A stretch of 64,000 nucleotides of DNA from Sorex araneus. Lineage: Eukaryota; Chordata; Mammalia; Eulipotyphla; Soricidae. A model generated the notes under the pieces. That model was not told the origin of the DNA. It saw nothing but the letters and a program-made list of their open reading frames with translations, and searched no databases. Below, piece after piece: positions 1-10,841 of this stretch. The position numbers and the translations under genes are program-made. Each line of letters opens with the position of its first letter. Position 1 is the stretch's first letter. The stretch is from contig NC_073305.1 in NCBI RefSeq assembly GCF_027595985.1, forward strand, positions 167,496,172-167,560,171. Direction: 5' to 3'.

Positions 1-1060
1 AAGGCTCAATTAGTTGTTATTGTGGCTGGTGGGTTTGTTGCTTCTCCACTTTGCACCCCTCAATCCATGCATTTAAGAACATATATGTGATTTACAGACT
101 TGTGTATATAAGGACCATGTGATGTCACTTCCTTCACTTAGTTCCTGGGGTGAAAGCAATTATGAACAGATGGGCAAATGACATGATTCTACTGCTAATG
201 AACTTCCCTACTGAGGAAGAGGACAGTGCATTACCCTTTTGTACTTCAGATTCTTAATTATCACTTTTTTTTCCAGTGTGATTATTACACATGCAAACAT
301 CTTTGAATTTAAGTCATGTTGATGGAGCATTATGGACATCATTAACTGCCTCTCTTCTGGCTAGGAAGCATCACATGCTTATGAATGCTGTAGAATAAGA
401 CATCCAGCGCAGGAACTGTCACACCGGATTCTAAAGAAAACATCTACAAGGGAGAAGTAACCTTAGGAAGCATGTCAATCGCTTGATAGGAAATAAATAC
501 TAGAAAGCCTGCTTTGTTTTTTGTTTCTTTTCTCAAATAAGGTAAATAAAAGGCAAATACATAATGAAAACAATGTGTCCAGAGTAAGGGAATTGTGTAG
601 ATGCATACATCCATATTTAGAAGCTTATTTTATTTTTAATTTGGCCACAGTTCTAATCCAGTAGTTATCACCAGAAATTATTCATAATGCACTTACCATT
701 CCTGTCAGTAAGTATAAAGCCTTTCTGTGTCAAGATAACATAATTATCCTGTTAATAGGTCTAGAGAATTTGGTCATTTCCATAGCAGCCTGAGAAATTC
801 TCACAAAACCCAGGTTGTGTATTTATTTTAAAAGTATAATGAATGGAGAAATCTATAAACAAGCCTATTGAACATTCTTCATATACCTGAGAAAATTACA
901 GCAGGGTCTACATTAAATAATTTATACATAATACCTACTTTGAAAGCTAGTCTGGATTGCAAGTATTAAAGTTATGTCATGTTTGGATAAAATTCTTAAG
1001 CACTGGGATTATTAGGATAAAATTGTTTTCTGTTTTGTTTTGGATAATATGCATCAAAGC
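1..1060. other. AT-rich DNA, no recognised feature
   Basis: No SINE, young L1 end or convincing open frame was seen on either strand. Old, unrecognisable repeat DNA cannot be excluded by eye. Confidence 0.5.
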
Positions 1061-1172
1061 TTAGGACTTATTCCTGACTCTGTGTGTGGGGCTCATATGG
1101 TTATGAGTTGTCGACCTGGACCAAACCAGAGTGGGCTGCATGCAAGGCAGGTACCCAACTCACTCCCTAGGA
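1061..1172 (-). mobile_element. SOR-type tRNA SINE, decayed fragment
   Basis: Read antisense, the order matches the SOR body then head: 'ttcctgactctg', then 'ctcatatggttatg' (decayed 'accatatgggatg'), then 'gctgcatgcaaggcaggtaccc' in place of the usual head. Both ends are lost and no TSD is visible. Confidence 0.6.
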
Positions 1173-1533
1173 TAACATATTTTATCCCTCCATCTTAATG
1201 ACATACTTTTCTATCTTTCTCAGAACATAAAAACCTAATATTTATCAAATTTGCATCTAGGATACTCAATTAAAGTTTAATTTCATATAAATATTGCAAT
1301 CTATAAATTGATAAAATTCTATGGATTACCTCTCTATGTTTTAAGATTTTAGATGTTAAAATTTAAGATTTCAAATAATATATAATAAATGCATTATTCC
1401 ATATTATCATACATCTTAAATTGAAAGATATTAGTGAAACATTATTAATATGAATATTGCTAGTGTGAAATATAAATTAATATAAGTATTGCAGGATATA
1501 TTGAATATATGCATAAAAACTTATGAAGTATAA

Positions 1534-1758
1534 GTTTGCCTTGCACATGACTGACCTGGGTTCGAGTCCTCTGTCCCTCTCAGAGTGCCTGGAAAGCTAC
1601 CAAGAGTAACCCACCTTCATGGAAGTGGCTGGCAAGCTACCAATGGCATATTTGATATGCCAAAAAGAGTAACAACAAGTCTCACACTGGAGTTGTTACT
1701 GGTGCCCGCTCAAGCAAATCGATGAGCAATGGGAGGACAGTGCTACAGTGAAGTGCTA
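1534..1758 (+). mobile_element. RTE-SINE, short form, 5'-truncated head
   Basis: It starts inside the tRNA head ('gtttgccttgcac') and keeps a B box ('gggttcgagtcc'). The body follows ('tctgtccctctcagag', 'ggcaagctacc', 'gatatgccaaaaa', 'gtaacaacaagtctcac'). It ends in the RTE-derived tail 'ttactggtgcccgctcaag' and 'aggacagtgctacagtg'. The A box is missing. Confidence 0.85.
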
Positions 1759-1822
1759 TTATGAGAAAAAATAACCTAAAGTGGTATGCTAGTTTTAAAA
1801 TTCTTTAATCAGTAATAAAAAC

Positions 1823-2226
1823 AAAAGGTCTCACTTGCTGGGGAAAAAGGCAGCTCAGATGGAGAAGGGAACACCAAGTAAAATGTGGTTGGAGATCCCG
1901 CTTGGGAAGGGAGATGTGTACTGAAAGTAGACTAGAGACTGAACACAATGGCCACTCAATACCCCTATTGCAAACCACAACACCCAATTGGAGAGTGAGA
2001 GAGATCAAACGGGAATACCCTGCTACAGATGCAGGGTGGGGTGGGGGGGAGATGGGATTGGGGGGAGGGGTACTGGGTTTATTGGTCGTAGAGAATGGGC
2101 ACTGGTGGAGGGATGTGTTTGCGAACATTGCATGAGGAAAAAACAAGTTCTAAAATGTGTTAATCTGTATCTGTACCCTCATGGTGATTCACTAATTAAA
2201 GAATAAAATAAAAAATTAAAAAAAAT
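1823..2226 (+). mobile_element. 5'-truncated L1, 3' UTR only
   Basis: It shares, in order, 'gaaagtagac', 'ggccactcaatacc', 'attgcaaaccacaacaccc', a G-rich tract (2035-2070), 'gaatgggcactggtggag' and a terminal A/T-rich tail with the copies at 38412-38915 (antisense), 44553-44818 and 63815-64000. The first part also aligns with the longer L1 3' UTRs at 21900-22390 and 28942-29440, which identifies it as a shrew-lineage L1 end. There is no coding sequence. Confidence 0.8.
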
Positions 2227-3010
2227 GTGATGGCAGTAAAATATTCTTGTATAGTTTTATTTCCTAGTTCTGTGGTATAACAATATTATAATAAGCCACT
2301 ATATCATCTTTCCATTATTATAACAAATTCCCACACATTTATTAACTGATTATGTCATACTTATTATCATGTACATACAAAGCTTGTAAATTCTAATTTA
2401 CTTTCACCAGGCTAAAATCAAGTTGTCTGAATGTTTTTTTTTTTCTAAAAAGTTTTGGTAAGTCAGCTTCCTTAACCTCTTTTAGTTTCTAGAAATTTCT
2501 GACTTTCTTCCCCAAATTGTTTCTTATTTAGATCTACAAGTTACATTATCAAATATCTCTGACACATTTGCCACCTTCTTATAAATATCCTGTGATTTCA
2601 TTGGATTTTCTGAATAATCTAATCAATAGTCCATAAGGGTGAACTGTCATGTGGCCTTATTTGAAGGCACCTAACATTCTGAAAGATATAGTACTGAAAG
2701 GATTATTATCTGAGAAGAGATTATTTCAGATAAGTTATTAAGGCTAAATCGATATTCTTAGTTGAAAAATATAGGGCAGGTAATTTCCAAAGGCAGCAGA
2801 ACAAGCAAAGGCAAGTGGGCCGGGCTTCTTCAAAATAATAATAAATAGTTATAACATGAAACTTGAGAGTGGTGTGAGTAGTGACAAATAAATTCGAAGA
2901 TTAAATCTAGATTACATAGAAGAGACAGTAAGAATATTGAACTCTATGCATAAAGATATCTACAATTGGAGAATAAATGACCAGATATCAATTTAAGAAA
3001 ATTATTATTG
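2227..3010. other. AT-rich DNA, no recognised feature
   Basis: Only an AT-rich background was seen, with no SINE or L1 3' end and no convincing open frame. Confidence 0.45.
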
Positions 3011-3017
3011 TTCTTGT

Positions 3018-3880
3018 ATCGCTTGTCATCCGTTGCTCATTGATTTCTTGAGCGGGTGCCAGTAACATCTCCATTCATCCCTGTCACATTCTAGTGTAGC
3101 CCAATGACGTCTGCTTGCTACAGGAACATGAAAAGCATCACAGTCTCTCCTTACTCGTCCTTCCCAATGCTGTTGTACTGGGGGCTCATTCAGGGTCAGG
3201 GGAATGAGGCCCATTATTGTTACTGTTTTTGGCATATCGAATATGCCATAGGGAGCTTGCCAGGCTCTGCTGTGCAGGCAGGTACCCTCATTAGCTTGTC
3301 TGTCTCTCTGAGAGGGACGGAGGATTTTAGTGTGGCCTCTAATCATCCTTACAATTGCTCCCAGTCTACTTAATGCAATTGAAATAAATTTCACCCACCT
3401 CCGAGGGGGCCCCGGGTGAAGACAGCCTGGTGCAGGAGCAGGAGATTCTGCGCCACTCTCTTCAGGGAGCTTTGTTTTATAGTCTCTGGATGTTGGCCTT
3501 TGATGAGGTTACATGGTGCCAGGGGTAGTTTGTGGGTTGTGACTACCAAGCTACTGGAAAACAGGGTTCTGGGTAGATCCGATCGGAACAGGTTTGGAGA
3601 TCTCAGCCACAGGACCCGCATACTTGGTTTCCTCTGTTGGTTCCTTCATGCGAGAGGCTCGTTTGAGTGTGTGGAGTGTGGCCTTGAGCATGGCTGTGAC
3701 TGGGTTCTGGAGTTTTTTGCCTCCCGGGGCTCTGCTTGGGAGGGAAGGGAAACTTAACTCGCCCCCCTCTGAGGGGCGCCAGTGAAGACCGTCTGCCGAC
3801 GGGGCAGCAGGTTCTGCCAGGTGTGCTATACACACTATACTGTATAATGGTTTTTTTGGCAGGCCACACCTGGCAGGTTA
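3018..3880 (-). mobile_element. Composite non-autonomous RTE-derived element
   Basis: Read antisense (3' end at left), the last ~125 bp (about 3018-3145) match the 3' end of the RTE LINE at 49422-49540, including 'cattctagtgtagcccaatg' in place of 'gcttactagtgtagcccaat' and 'gcttgctacaggaacat'. In the sense strand this still reads as the RTE ORF C-terminus (HWATLECDRDEWRCYW). Next come the long-form RTE-SINE body (about 3150-3330) and then a GC-rich domain (3395-3826) that the SINEs lack. No tRNA head is present. Two related ~50 bp blocks (about 3398-3450 and 3763-3815, both 'gaggggc...gtgaagac...gattctgc/ggttctgc') form an internal direct repeat. It could be a deleted RTE carrying its 5' UTR; that is inference. 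Confidence 0.65.
3814..3876. repeat. 12-bp inverted repeat at the 5' edge of the composite element
   Basis: CTGCCAGGTGTG (3814-3825) is perfectly complementary to CACACCTGGCAG (3865-3876) across a 39-nt spacer. In the element's sense orientation this would fold as a hairpin near its 5' end. Confidence 0.75.
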
Positions 3881-3896
3881 TTATTGTCATAAACAT

Positions 3897-3932
3897 AAAT
3901 TTTGCATGAAAGAATCATTTCATGCAAAATTT
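3897..3932. repeat. 15-bp perfect inverted repeat, 6-nt loop
   Basis: AAATTTTGCATGAAA (3897-3911) pairs perfectly with TTTCATGCAAAATTT (3918-3932). It lies just outside the composite element. No function is implied by the sequence. Confidence 0.8.
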
Positions 3933-3971
3933 TATGATTGATATACTCGTTTTGCATTTTCCTGATATAGC

Positions 3972-4092
3972 ACAACCTACTCAGGTTTTATCTCAAGCAT
4001 CCCGTATGATCTCCTGAGTCCGCAGTGAATGATCCCTGAGTACAGAGGCAGGAATAAATCCTGAGCACCTCTGGGTGTAGCCCAGAAGGGAA
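3972..4092 (+). mobile_element. SOR-type SINE, 5'-truncated and diverged
   Basis: The body order is kept: 'catcccgtatgatctcctga', 'gatccctgagtacagaggca', 'cctgagcacctctgggtgtag'. The head is reduced to the region after the B box. Confidence 0.65.
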
Positions 4093-5128
4093 AATGAAAA
4101 AAGGAGTCAGCCTGATGTACTTGGATTAAATAGTGATTTAATTATTTATCTAGGTTACATATGAGTGTACCATTATTTTAGGTGTGGCAATGTGTATCCA
4201 GAAAAGATGGCGGGTTTTACTGAAGCAGATAAAAATGTATTTCAGAAGCAATTGAATATTAAGTTTAAAGTATTCGGCTAGTAGTTTTCATATTGTTTAC
4301 TTAAGCAAAAAGAGTGTCTATTCATTGACATATGAAATACATAAGGGCTGAATTATGATGCTTGGATTCTTGGTGTACTTTTGAATATAGCTTAATAGTT
4401 TATTCATAGATTATAATCAGACTATCAAAGACTGACACTGTATAATGTGCATCATGGAAGTCAAGACCAGGGATATGGATTTTAAATGTATCTAAAAAAC
4501 ACAGCTGACAGAAGACATGGAAAGAGATGAAATATTCCAGGAAACCTATCTAGAACAGAGAGTGAAGAATGTTGATTGGAGAAAGATGATGATAACTCGT
4601 CAAGTAAAAGACAGAAATTCCATAATGCTGGTTGAAGAGAGATTTCCAGAGAAGGTAAGAACAACAAAAATCATGAAATCAAAATTATAATAAGAGAGAG
4701 GTTTATGGTACTGATAACGGTCTAAACCAAGTATAGATAGAGCCAGTAAAGTTTATATTTGAGGGCTAGGTAGGTAGGTGTTTTAAAGGCCTAAAACAAG
4801 TGCTTGAGGACCCAGAGTTTAATCCCTGGACATAATGAACTCAGTTCTTGAGCAAAAAGCAAAGGCACCCTTAAAGTCTCTGAGCTCCTCAGGGGGGACC
4901 CTGGAGTAATCCAACATCTGGCTCTGAGGACTACAATTTACCAGATTCAGACTCTGAACCATGATGACCTCAGTGCTGATCTGTGTATCCCCCACCAGGG
5001 GAAGGACCCTCATCCACCCAAACCAGAGCAATCCTTTTGAGACTTCTCCCTTCAGAGATGGGGGGTGGGGTGGGGGTGGAATTGACTTACTTAGAAGATA
5101 AAGATCACTAGTCACCTTGTTAAACTGA
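4093..5128. other. Mostly unassigned DNA with a possible SINE head
   Basis: A stretch at about 4761-4850 ('gagggctaggtaggtag ... gagtttaatccctgg') resembles a very old tRNA-SINE head with a weak B box. The G-rich run at 5058-5080 is the only other notable feature. Confidence 0.35.
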
Positions 5129-5295
5129 TGGGACTAGAGTGGTAGTACAGAGGAGAAGGCGCTTGCTTTTCATGTGATCTTCCTGGATTCCCTCTAGAAC
5201 ATTCTATATTGTCCCCAGAGCACTGCTAGGAGTGTTTTCAGAGCTCAGTGTCAGGAGGAAGCACTGAGCACAGCTGGATGTGGCCCCAAACAAGC
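5129..5295 (+). mobile_element. Old SOR-related tRNA SINE
   Basis: It begins 'gggactagagtggtagtaca' (A-box region) and continues through 'gtccccagagcactgctagg' to 'gctggatgtggccccaaaca'. The ending differs from typical SOR ('gtgtgacccaaaaagc'), suggesting an older subfamily. The B box is lost. Confidence 0.6.
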
Positions 5296-6610
5296 AAATA
5301 AACACAAAGCAAAGAAATTAAAATAAGCATGAGTTGAGATAGTGTAAAACTAATGGATAGTATACACACACAAAGACATACACACATATTAGAGCATACA
5401 CAAATAGACAAAGTATATTTCACACAAACTTGAACTGTACTATGAATAAAATACCTTATTTGTTATTTTTCTGATACCTCTGCCTTCTCCCTCCATTTTC
5501 ACCCTGGTGTTTCATTTATCAGGTGATTCAATGCACTGTTAACTGAGCTGTTTCCTCTTTTCTTTTGCTGTTTCAGGATATGGTCAATTATCCCCTCATT
5601 TCTCAAAATAACAGGTGTATTTTCTTCTTGGAAGAACATGAATAATATGTTGGTCTTGCTATTTCAAAAATATACATTATAGTTGGAATTACATGGTTTC
5701 AAGCTTGATCTGAAACTTCAGTCAAAATTTTATCAGTTTTTAACCCAAGGATTCTTTAAATTAATTCACCTCTAATATTATACTGTCCTTTCTAGAAGAA
5801 AATTTTTCAAAAAATTACTTTAGCAATATAATTTGCTTATGTTATTCAACTAGAGAAGAAGTAATTGCTTTAGAGCTGAAAAAATATTTTCCCTCATCAT
5901 ATTTTCTCCTTGTGAGCAATCATTTTTAAGAGATCATTCAGAGGTCTCTCACTATACAAGAATAAAACACATTTGTATTTTAATACATTGGTTCAAGTTT
6001 CCATAACAACATAATAACTGGAAACAGTAAGCTAAACAGCATTTAGAAAATTTAATTTTCAATCTACAATGATATTTCTTATGTGAATTGGAAATTATAC
6101 TTGATATACAAAGCATTTTAAGCCTGTAAATAACAGCAAAATGTAAAATAACCTGTCAGTCAAGCTATTTTCCTTAAAAGAACATCATATAGCCAGTAAA
6201 ATAATCTTATTTATAATCCATGTATTTTTCTTTAAAAATATGTCTTGTTAGCTAAATCCAACATTTTGACTCTAGAGTGGATTTGTACAAAATAAATTGA
6301 CTTAATTCTCTATAGAATTTTGTGAAAGTACACAAAGTGTTTTAAGTATTTTAATGTTTTTAAAATAGTTATTCAGTATTCACAATTTTATGTGATATTA
6401 AATTAGACACATCTTATAAATGAATGGTTATAGTATCACATCAATATTATACAAATCAATACTAGACCACACACTATACATATGCAAATTTAATAAACTG
6501 AGGCAGAGATAAACTTATCAAAGTTGGGGATATGATTCAGTGATGGTACACATGTCTTACACATGGTCAATGGCACTGAAAAATAATAATAAATGTAAGA
6601 TTAATAATAT
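5296..6610. other. AT-rich DNA, no recognised feature
   Basis: A short CA/TG-like run lies near 5361-5390. About 5560-5720 has the texture of old antisense L1, but I could not align it confidently. No supportable gene was found. Confidence 0.4.
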
Positions 6611-6800
6611 GGGACTGGAGCAATAGTACAGTGTGTAGGGCATTTGCCTTGCCCGCGGCCTGCCTGGGTTCGATTCCCAGCATCCCATATGGTCCCCCGA
6701 GCACCGCCAGGAGTTATTCCTGAGTGCAGAGCCAGGAGTAAGCCCTGGGCGTTACCGGGTGTGACCCAAAAAGCCAATAGTAATAATAATAATAATTATG
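6611..6800 (+). mobile_element. SOR SINE, near full length, with (TAA)n tail
   Basis: The complete order is present: head start 'gggactggagcaatagtaca' (A box), B box GGTTCGATTCC at 6667-6677, then 'cagcatcccatatggtcccc', 'gagcaccgccagg', 'cctgagtgcagagccagg' and 'gggtgtgacccaaaaagcc'. A (TAA)n microsatellite follows at 6776-6800. The intact B box makes it one of the better reference copies in the window. Transcription by RNA polymerase III is a family property, not shown here. Confidence 0.9.
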
Positions 6801-7401
6801 ATGATAATCATGAGAACAATAATAGGCTGCAAAGGCAAGAAAGATAGTCTATTTTGACCACTATTTATAATATGGACCAGACTCTATTAGCTAAGAATCA
6901 GTCGCCTTGAATTATGAGATATTTCATTAATGCTAGTTATGGAATTAGGTAGTGTGAATGCAGAGTTTTCATAGTATTTCTTCTTACCTTGTATATAGAA
7001 ATGAAAACATGCAACCCCAAGAAAGAAGCTTTTACTCTTCACTGTCTCCAAATTAGAAGCAGGCAAGGATATTGAGGTTGTTGCTCTGGCGAAGACAATG
7101 ACAATAAAGCCATAGTAGTGCCTTCTCACTCTTACTCCTGAGTAGAATTTTTTCTTTTTCATCAAAGAAAATGATGGTATAGGCCTTTTGCAAGATTTAA
7201 CGGTAAGATGCAAGAATCAAGGCTAATGCATGTGTATGTGGACAGTGAATGTAAGAATGATCCCATATAAGAATACTTGAGAAAATGTGCTTCAAGTAAG
7301 TTACAGATTCTTTTTCAAGATTTGACCCAGGCTCTAGAGTTCTCAGTTTTAGTGTCTGAATAACAAAGCATAAATATATTTTTCTCTTGACATGCAAAAA
7401 T
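6801..7401. other. AT-rich DNA, no recognised feature
   Basis: No repeat end or supportable gene is visible. Confidence 0.4.
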
Positions 7402-7495
7402 GCACCTCTGGCAGTGGCAGACCACTTGCCTTTCATATTTGAGGACCTGAGTTCAATCCCTAATACTGGATGGTCCCCTGAGCACCATTAGATAA
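7402..7495 (+). mobile_element. Old tRNA-SINE fragment
   Basis: It shows 'ccacttgcctttcat', a decayed B box 'gagttcaatccc' and 'ggtcccctgagcacca', which is SOR order. The 3' half is missing. Confidence 0.5.
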
Positions 7496-7629
7496 CTTCC
7501 CTGAAAGAAATTTATATTGGTAGTCCTTCAGGGTCTTTGTGGGGCATTTAGTTGATTTAAGTCTAGCCTTGTGAAAGCACACAGCTGGAAGTTTCCCTTG
7601 GACTTATATCTATCACCCCAAACACTAAC

Positions 7630-7840
7630 ATCACAGTCATCCTGTTGCTCATTGATTTGCTCTAGCAGGCACCAGTAACGTCTCCATTTTTAGACTTGTT
7701 ACTGTTTTTGGCATATTGCATACACCACAAGTAGCTTGCTAGGCTCTGCTGTGTGGGCGAGATACTCTCGGTAGCTTGCCAGGCTCTCCGAGAGGGGAGG
7801 AGGAATCGAATCTGGGTGGCCAAGTGCAAGGCAAACACCA
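7630..7840 (-). mobile_element. RTE-SINE, short form
   Basis: Antisense order: 'cagtcatcctgttgctcatt', 'caggcaccagtaacgtctcc', 'ttgttactgtttttggcata', 'agcttgccaggctctccgag', B-box complement 'ggaatcgaatctgg', 'aagtgcaaggcaaacacc'. The outer head (A box) is absent. Confidence 0.85.
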
Positions 7841-7896
7841 ATAAAACATTAAGTGTCTAAGTTACATTCAGATTGCATCTCATAAATGTATTCTGT

Positions 7897-8050
7897 TTTC
7901 TTTTTCTTTTTTTGTTTTTTTGGGCCTCTCCCAATGGTGTTTAAGGGTTTCTCCTCACAGGCTTATGTGTCCATGTAGGATGCTAAACATCGAACCCAGG
8001 TAGCCATGTGCAAGGTAAGCAGTGTCCTGACTATACTATCTCTCCAGCTC
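7897..8050 (-). mobile_element. SOR-type SINE, diverged
   Basis: Antisense order: T-rich tail, 'tttgggcctctccc', 'taagggtttctcctca', B-box complement 'catcgaacccagg', 'catgtgcaaggtaagca', 'ctatctctccagctc'. The next retroposon inserted exactly at its outer (5') edge. Confidence 0.7.
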
Positions 8051-8063
8051 AAAATGTATTGTG

Positions 8064-8692
8064 TTTTTTTGCCGCCAAGATGTGATCCGGGGGGGCCACA
8101 TGTGTCTGCAGCCTCTCCGCAGCTGCATGAGCATAACTCCAGACACCAGCTAAATTTTTCAGCATGGGCAGCTCCTCGCAGAATGTCCCCAGACTAAGCC
8201 TCGGCCCCATGCCCGCCCAGGTGGGGAAAGGTATTTCTCTCTCCCTCTCTCTCTCGCCTCTTCCTTGCCAGGGATGAAGGGCGTGGTGACTGCCATATTA
8301 TGACGACCATAGATGGGGTTTGCAAGCTTGCAATGATCCAATATCTGGAAGAAATCTCCCTGGACTTAGTTGCTAAAGTACAGAAATCCAAATCCAAGAG
8401 ACCTCATTTCTCTTCACAACAGGTCTGACTCTAGTGGGGTACTCCTAACAATAATAGTGAGGTTTGTGTTGAAATATTGAATGTAACCATAGTAAATAGA
8501 AAGTAAAGTGAAATTTATCAGTTACATAGCGGGGGGGGGGGCTGCGGGGTGTTTTTTTTTTTTTTGGTGGTGGTGGTGGGATATGGGCACTGGTGAAGGG
8601 ATGGTTGTTCCAGCATTGTATAACTGAGACTTAAGCCTGAAAGCATTGTAATTTTCCACATGGTGATTCAATAAAATAAAATTCTTAAAAAG
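8064..8692 (+). mobile_element. L1-tailed short retroposon, copy 1
   Basis: It is flanked by a perfect 12-bp TSD, AAATGTATTGTG (8052-8063 and 8693-8704). The 3' half (from about 8340) matches the copies at 51617-52291 and 63193-63795: 'tagtgaggtttgtgttgaaa', 'gatatgggcactggtgaagg', 'gcattgtataactgaga', 'tggtgattcaataaaataaa'. The last ~130 bp also match the L1 3' UTR. The 5' part (8064-8330) is GC-rich ('gccgccaagatg', then a (CT)n stretch near 8237-8255) and I could not align it to the other copies. There is no convincing ORF. Confidence 0.8.
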
Positions 8693-8704
8693 AAATGTAT
8701 TGTG

Positions 8705-9670
8705 CATTTTAATAAAAATCTTAAAACTCACCTCATCATAATTGATTTTTCTTGCATTTTTAGAACTTCATTACTTCTTTGGCTCATTTCATTCTAATTT
8801 CCTACCTCTATTGAATTATTTTACACTATGATTGATCATTGTTAAAATTTTCATATATTTATTTCTTTAGGAAAGTAAAATAGTAAAAGATTAAACTTAA
8901 CTATTTGATCTTGGATCATTATCATCATGACAGATTGATTATAAAATGCAGTACCATTTCATGTCAGAGCATTCTGCTTTCTAAACAAATAAATAATAAG
9001 TAGCCATAATAAAGGGTTTTCTTCAGAAGTGCACTGCTATGATCCTACTAAAACATCTCAAGTCTTGTCATTATATGTATTAGCTGCTTAATGACTGAAT
9101 GGGAGCCATTAGCACTAATAAACTGAAGAAGAAAAAGCACTTCAATTGTCGACCTCAATTAATCCTGATTCTTAGCTTCCTCTCTATTTAAATAGTTTAA
9201 TCAACAGAATCTTTGTTGAAGGTACTCCCTTATTTTTTTTATATACTAAAAATAGTTTCCTTAACTGTATCATTTAAAGTAAAAAGAATAATTCTGTATC
9301 TTATAAAAATCTACTTCACACATAAGTCAATCTATACACATATATGCACATATGTATAAATACTGTTATGAATAGATAGATATATATACATTACAGTTAC
9401 ATTTCAAAAGTTGTCAGTTAAAATAATTTAGAACAGCAAGTTGGAACATATTAACCAAACTAGCTAAGATCTTATTATTATTGCTCTATTTTTAAATGTT
9501 CCCAGTAATTTATTCTTACCTGTTTTAATACTCCAGCAATTGAAGTCCTCAGATATTTCTTTCTATATCATGTCTAATATTCTGGTATTTATAATATAAT
9601 TAAATTATACACATATAGGAAAAATATTAAAAATGTATTTGTGGGTGAACATATATTAAATGTACATAGA
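8705..9670. other. Repeat-poor stretch with a candidate conserved segment
   Basis: About 8985-9185 is free of recognised repeats and rich in TAAT/ATTA core motifs ('gagccattagcactaataaa', 'caattaatcctgattctt'), the texture often seen in non-coding regulatory elements. Conservation was not tested. The rest is AT-rich. Confidence 0.3.
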
Positions 9671-9842
9671 AGGGCTGAGGACATATTTTATATGAGTTCC
9701 CCTGTATTGATCACCTATATTGCATGGTCCCACCAGTGAAATCAGATATAGTTTCTCCGCGCCCTTTCAGGAGCAGCCTTTTCTGCTAAGGGTGTTCCCA
9801 AAACCAAACCCAAAATTAAATAAATAAATAAATAGATAAATG
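9671..9842 (+). mobile_element. Old SOR-related SINE with (TAAA)n tail
   Basis: It starts 'agggctgaggacatattt', has 'gcatggtcccaccagtg' and 'gtgttcccaaaaccaaaccc', and ends in (AAAT)n repeats (9818-9842). It is heavily diverged; the B box is only partly recognisable. Confidence 0.5.
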
Positions 9843-10275
9843 AAGAATGGCATGCAAATTCAGTACCGTTTAGAGTCAGTGCTGTGCAATTTAGTTCTTT
9901 ATGCAAAATCTAAATTTTGGCATGTGTATCATAATTGATTACTGGATGTTTCTGTGTTATAATAAATATTAGTCAGACTTCTGAAATCAGCAACTATCAT
10001 TATGTGGATAATGCCTTCCTGTCCACTTTTTAAATATCTCAAAGACATGTTCTATAATAAATCTTAGTCTTTAAAATGATTGACATTTTTAAAGGTGGAT
10101 TCATTAAATTTAGAACTATTTTAGTAACACAAAATTGTTATAGATTGAATTCTATAAGTAACTAATATGCAAAGAAAATAGATGTTACAAAATGAAACAT
10201 TCTATGCTCAACATTGTTACATACCTTTATGTATGAGTCAAACCACTTGGTAATATAATGTGATATGCTTTTCAA
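9843..10275. other. AT-rich DNA, no recognised feature
   Basis: Nothing recognisable was seen on either strand. Confidence 0.4.
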
Positions 10276-10437
10276 TTTTTTGGGGGGGAGATTTGACCTT
10301 ACCTGGAAATACTCAGGGGTTATTCCTGTCTTTGCACTGAGGAGTTACTCCTGGTAGAGCTTGGAAAACCATATGGAATGACCAAGAATCAAACCCAGGT
10401 GGACCTTATGCAAAAAAATGCCCTACCCAACCCTGTT
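10276..10437 (-). mobile_element. SOR-type SINE, diverged
   Basis: Antisense order: 'actcaggggttattcctg', 'tgcactgaggagttactcc', 'aaccatatggaatgacc', B-box complement 'aatcaaacccagg', 'aaatgccctacccaac'. The A box is partly lost. Confidence 0.75.
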
Positions 10438-10841
10438 GTATGCAATTTATTTACATTAATAAGGCAAACCTATCTATTTTTTCTAAGGGTATATATGACT
10501 AAAAAAATTTCAGTCACTCATTCATATGAAAAATAGTTTACCAAACTACTTTGATATTCTGAAAAATCTTCCAAACTTAGTTTTTGAAGAAGCAGAACAA
10601 GATACTGGCCCTCAAAGAAAATGGAACAAAATAAAAAAGAAACAAATATATAAATATATATAAAATATATAAATTAAAAATATATGTAAAAGAAGTTCAG
10701 AATTATAAAGTCTTTATGAATTTCATATCAATAAATTTATTTATTTATTGATAAAATAAATTTTATTTATTTTTATTGCAAGAACAAAACATTTGTGATT
10801 CTTAAAGTGACTTACAGTAATTCTAAGTAAAAGTATAAATA
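10438..10841. other. AT-rich DNA
   Basis: It includes A-rich and (TA)-like stretches around 10645-10690 and TTTAT repeats near 10735-10775. No gene or repeat end is seen. Confidence 0.4.

Noticed and set aside
3416..3896. Overlapping open frames on both strands in GC-rich DNA
   Set aside because: They fall in the GC-rich domain of the composite RTE element. A short relic of an RTE 5' ORF is possible on the minus strand but no motif supports it.
6523..6575. Possible ID-like tRNA SINE fragment
   Set aside because: Only about 50 bp of weak tRNA-like text, no B box and no tail.
6611..6690. Candidate tRNA gene (A and B boxes present)
   Set aside because: It is the head of a SOR SINE; cloverleaf arms are not maintained and the unit recurs dozens of times with the SINE body.
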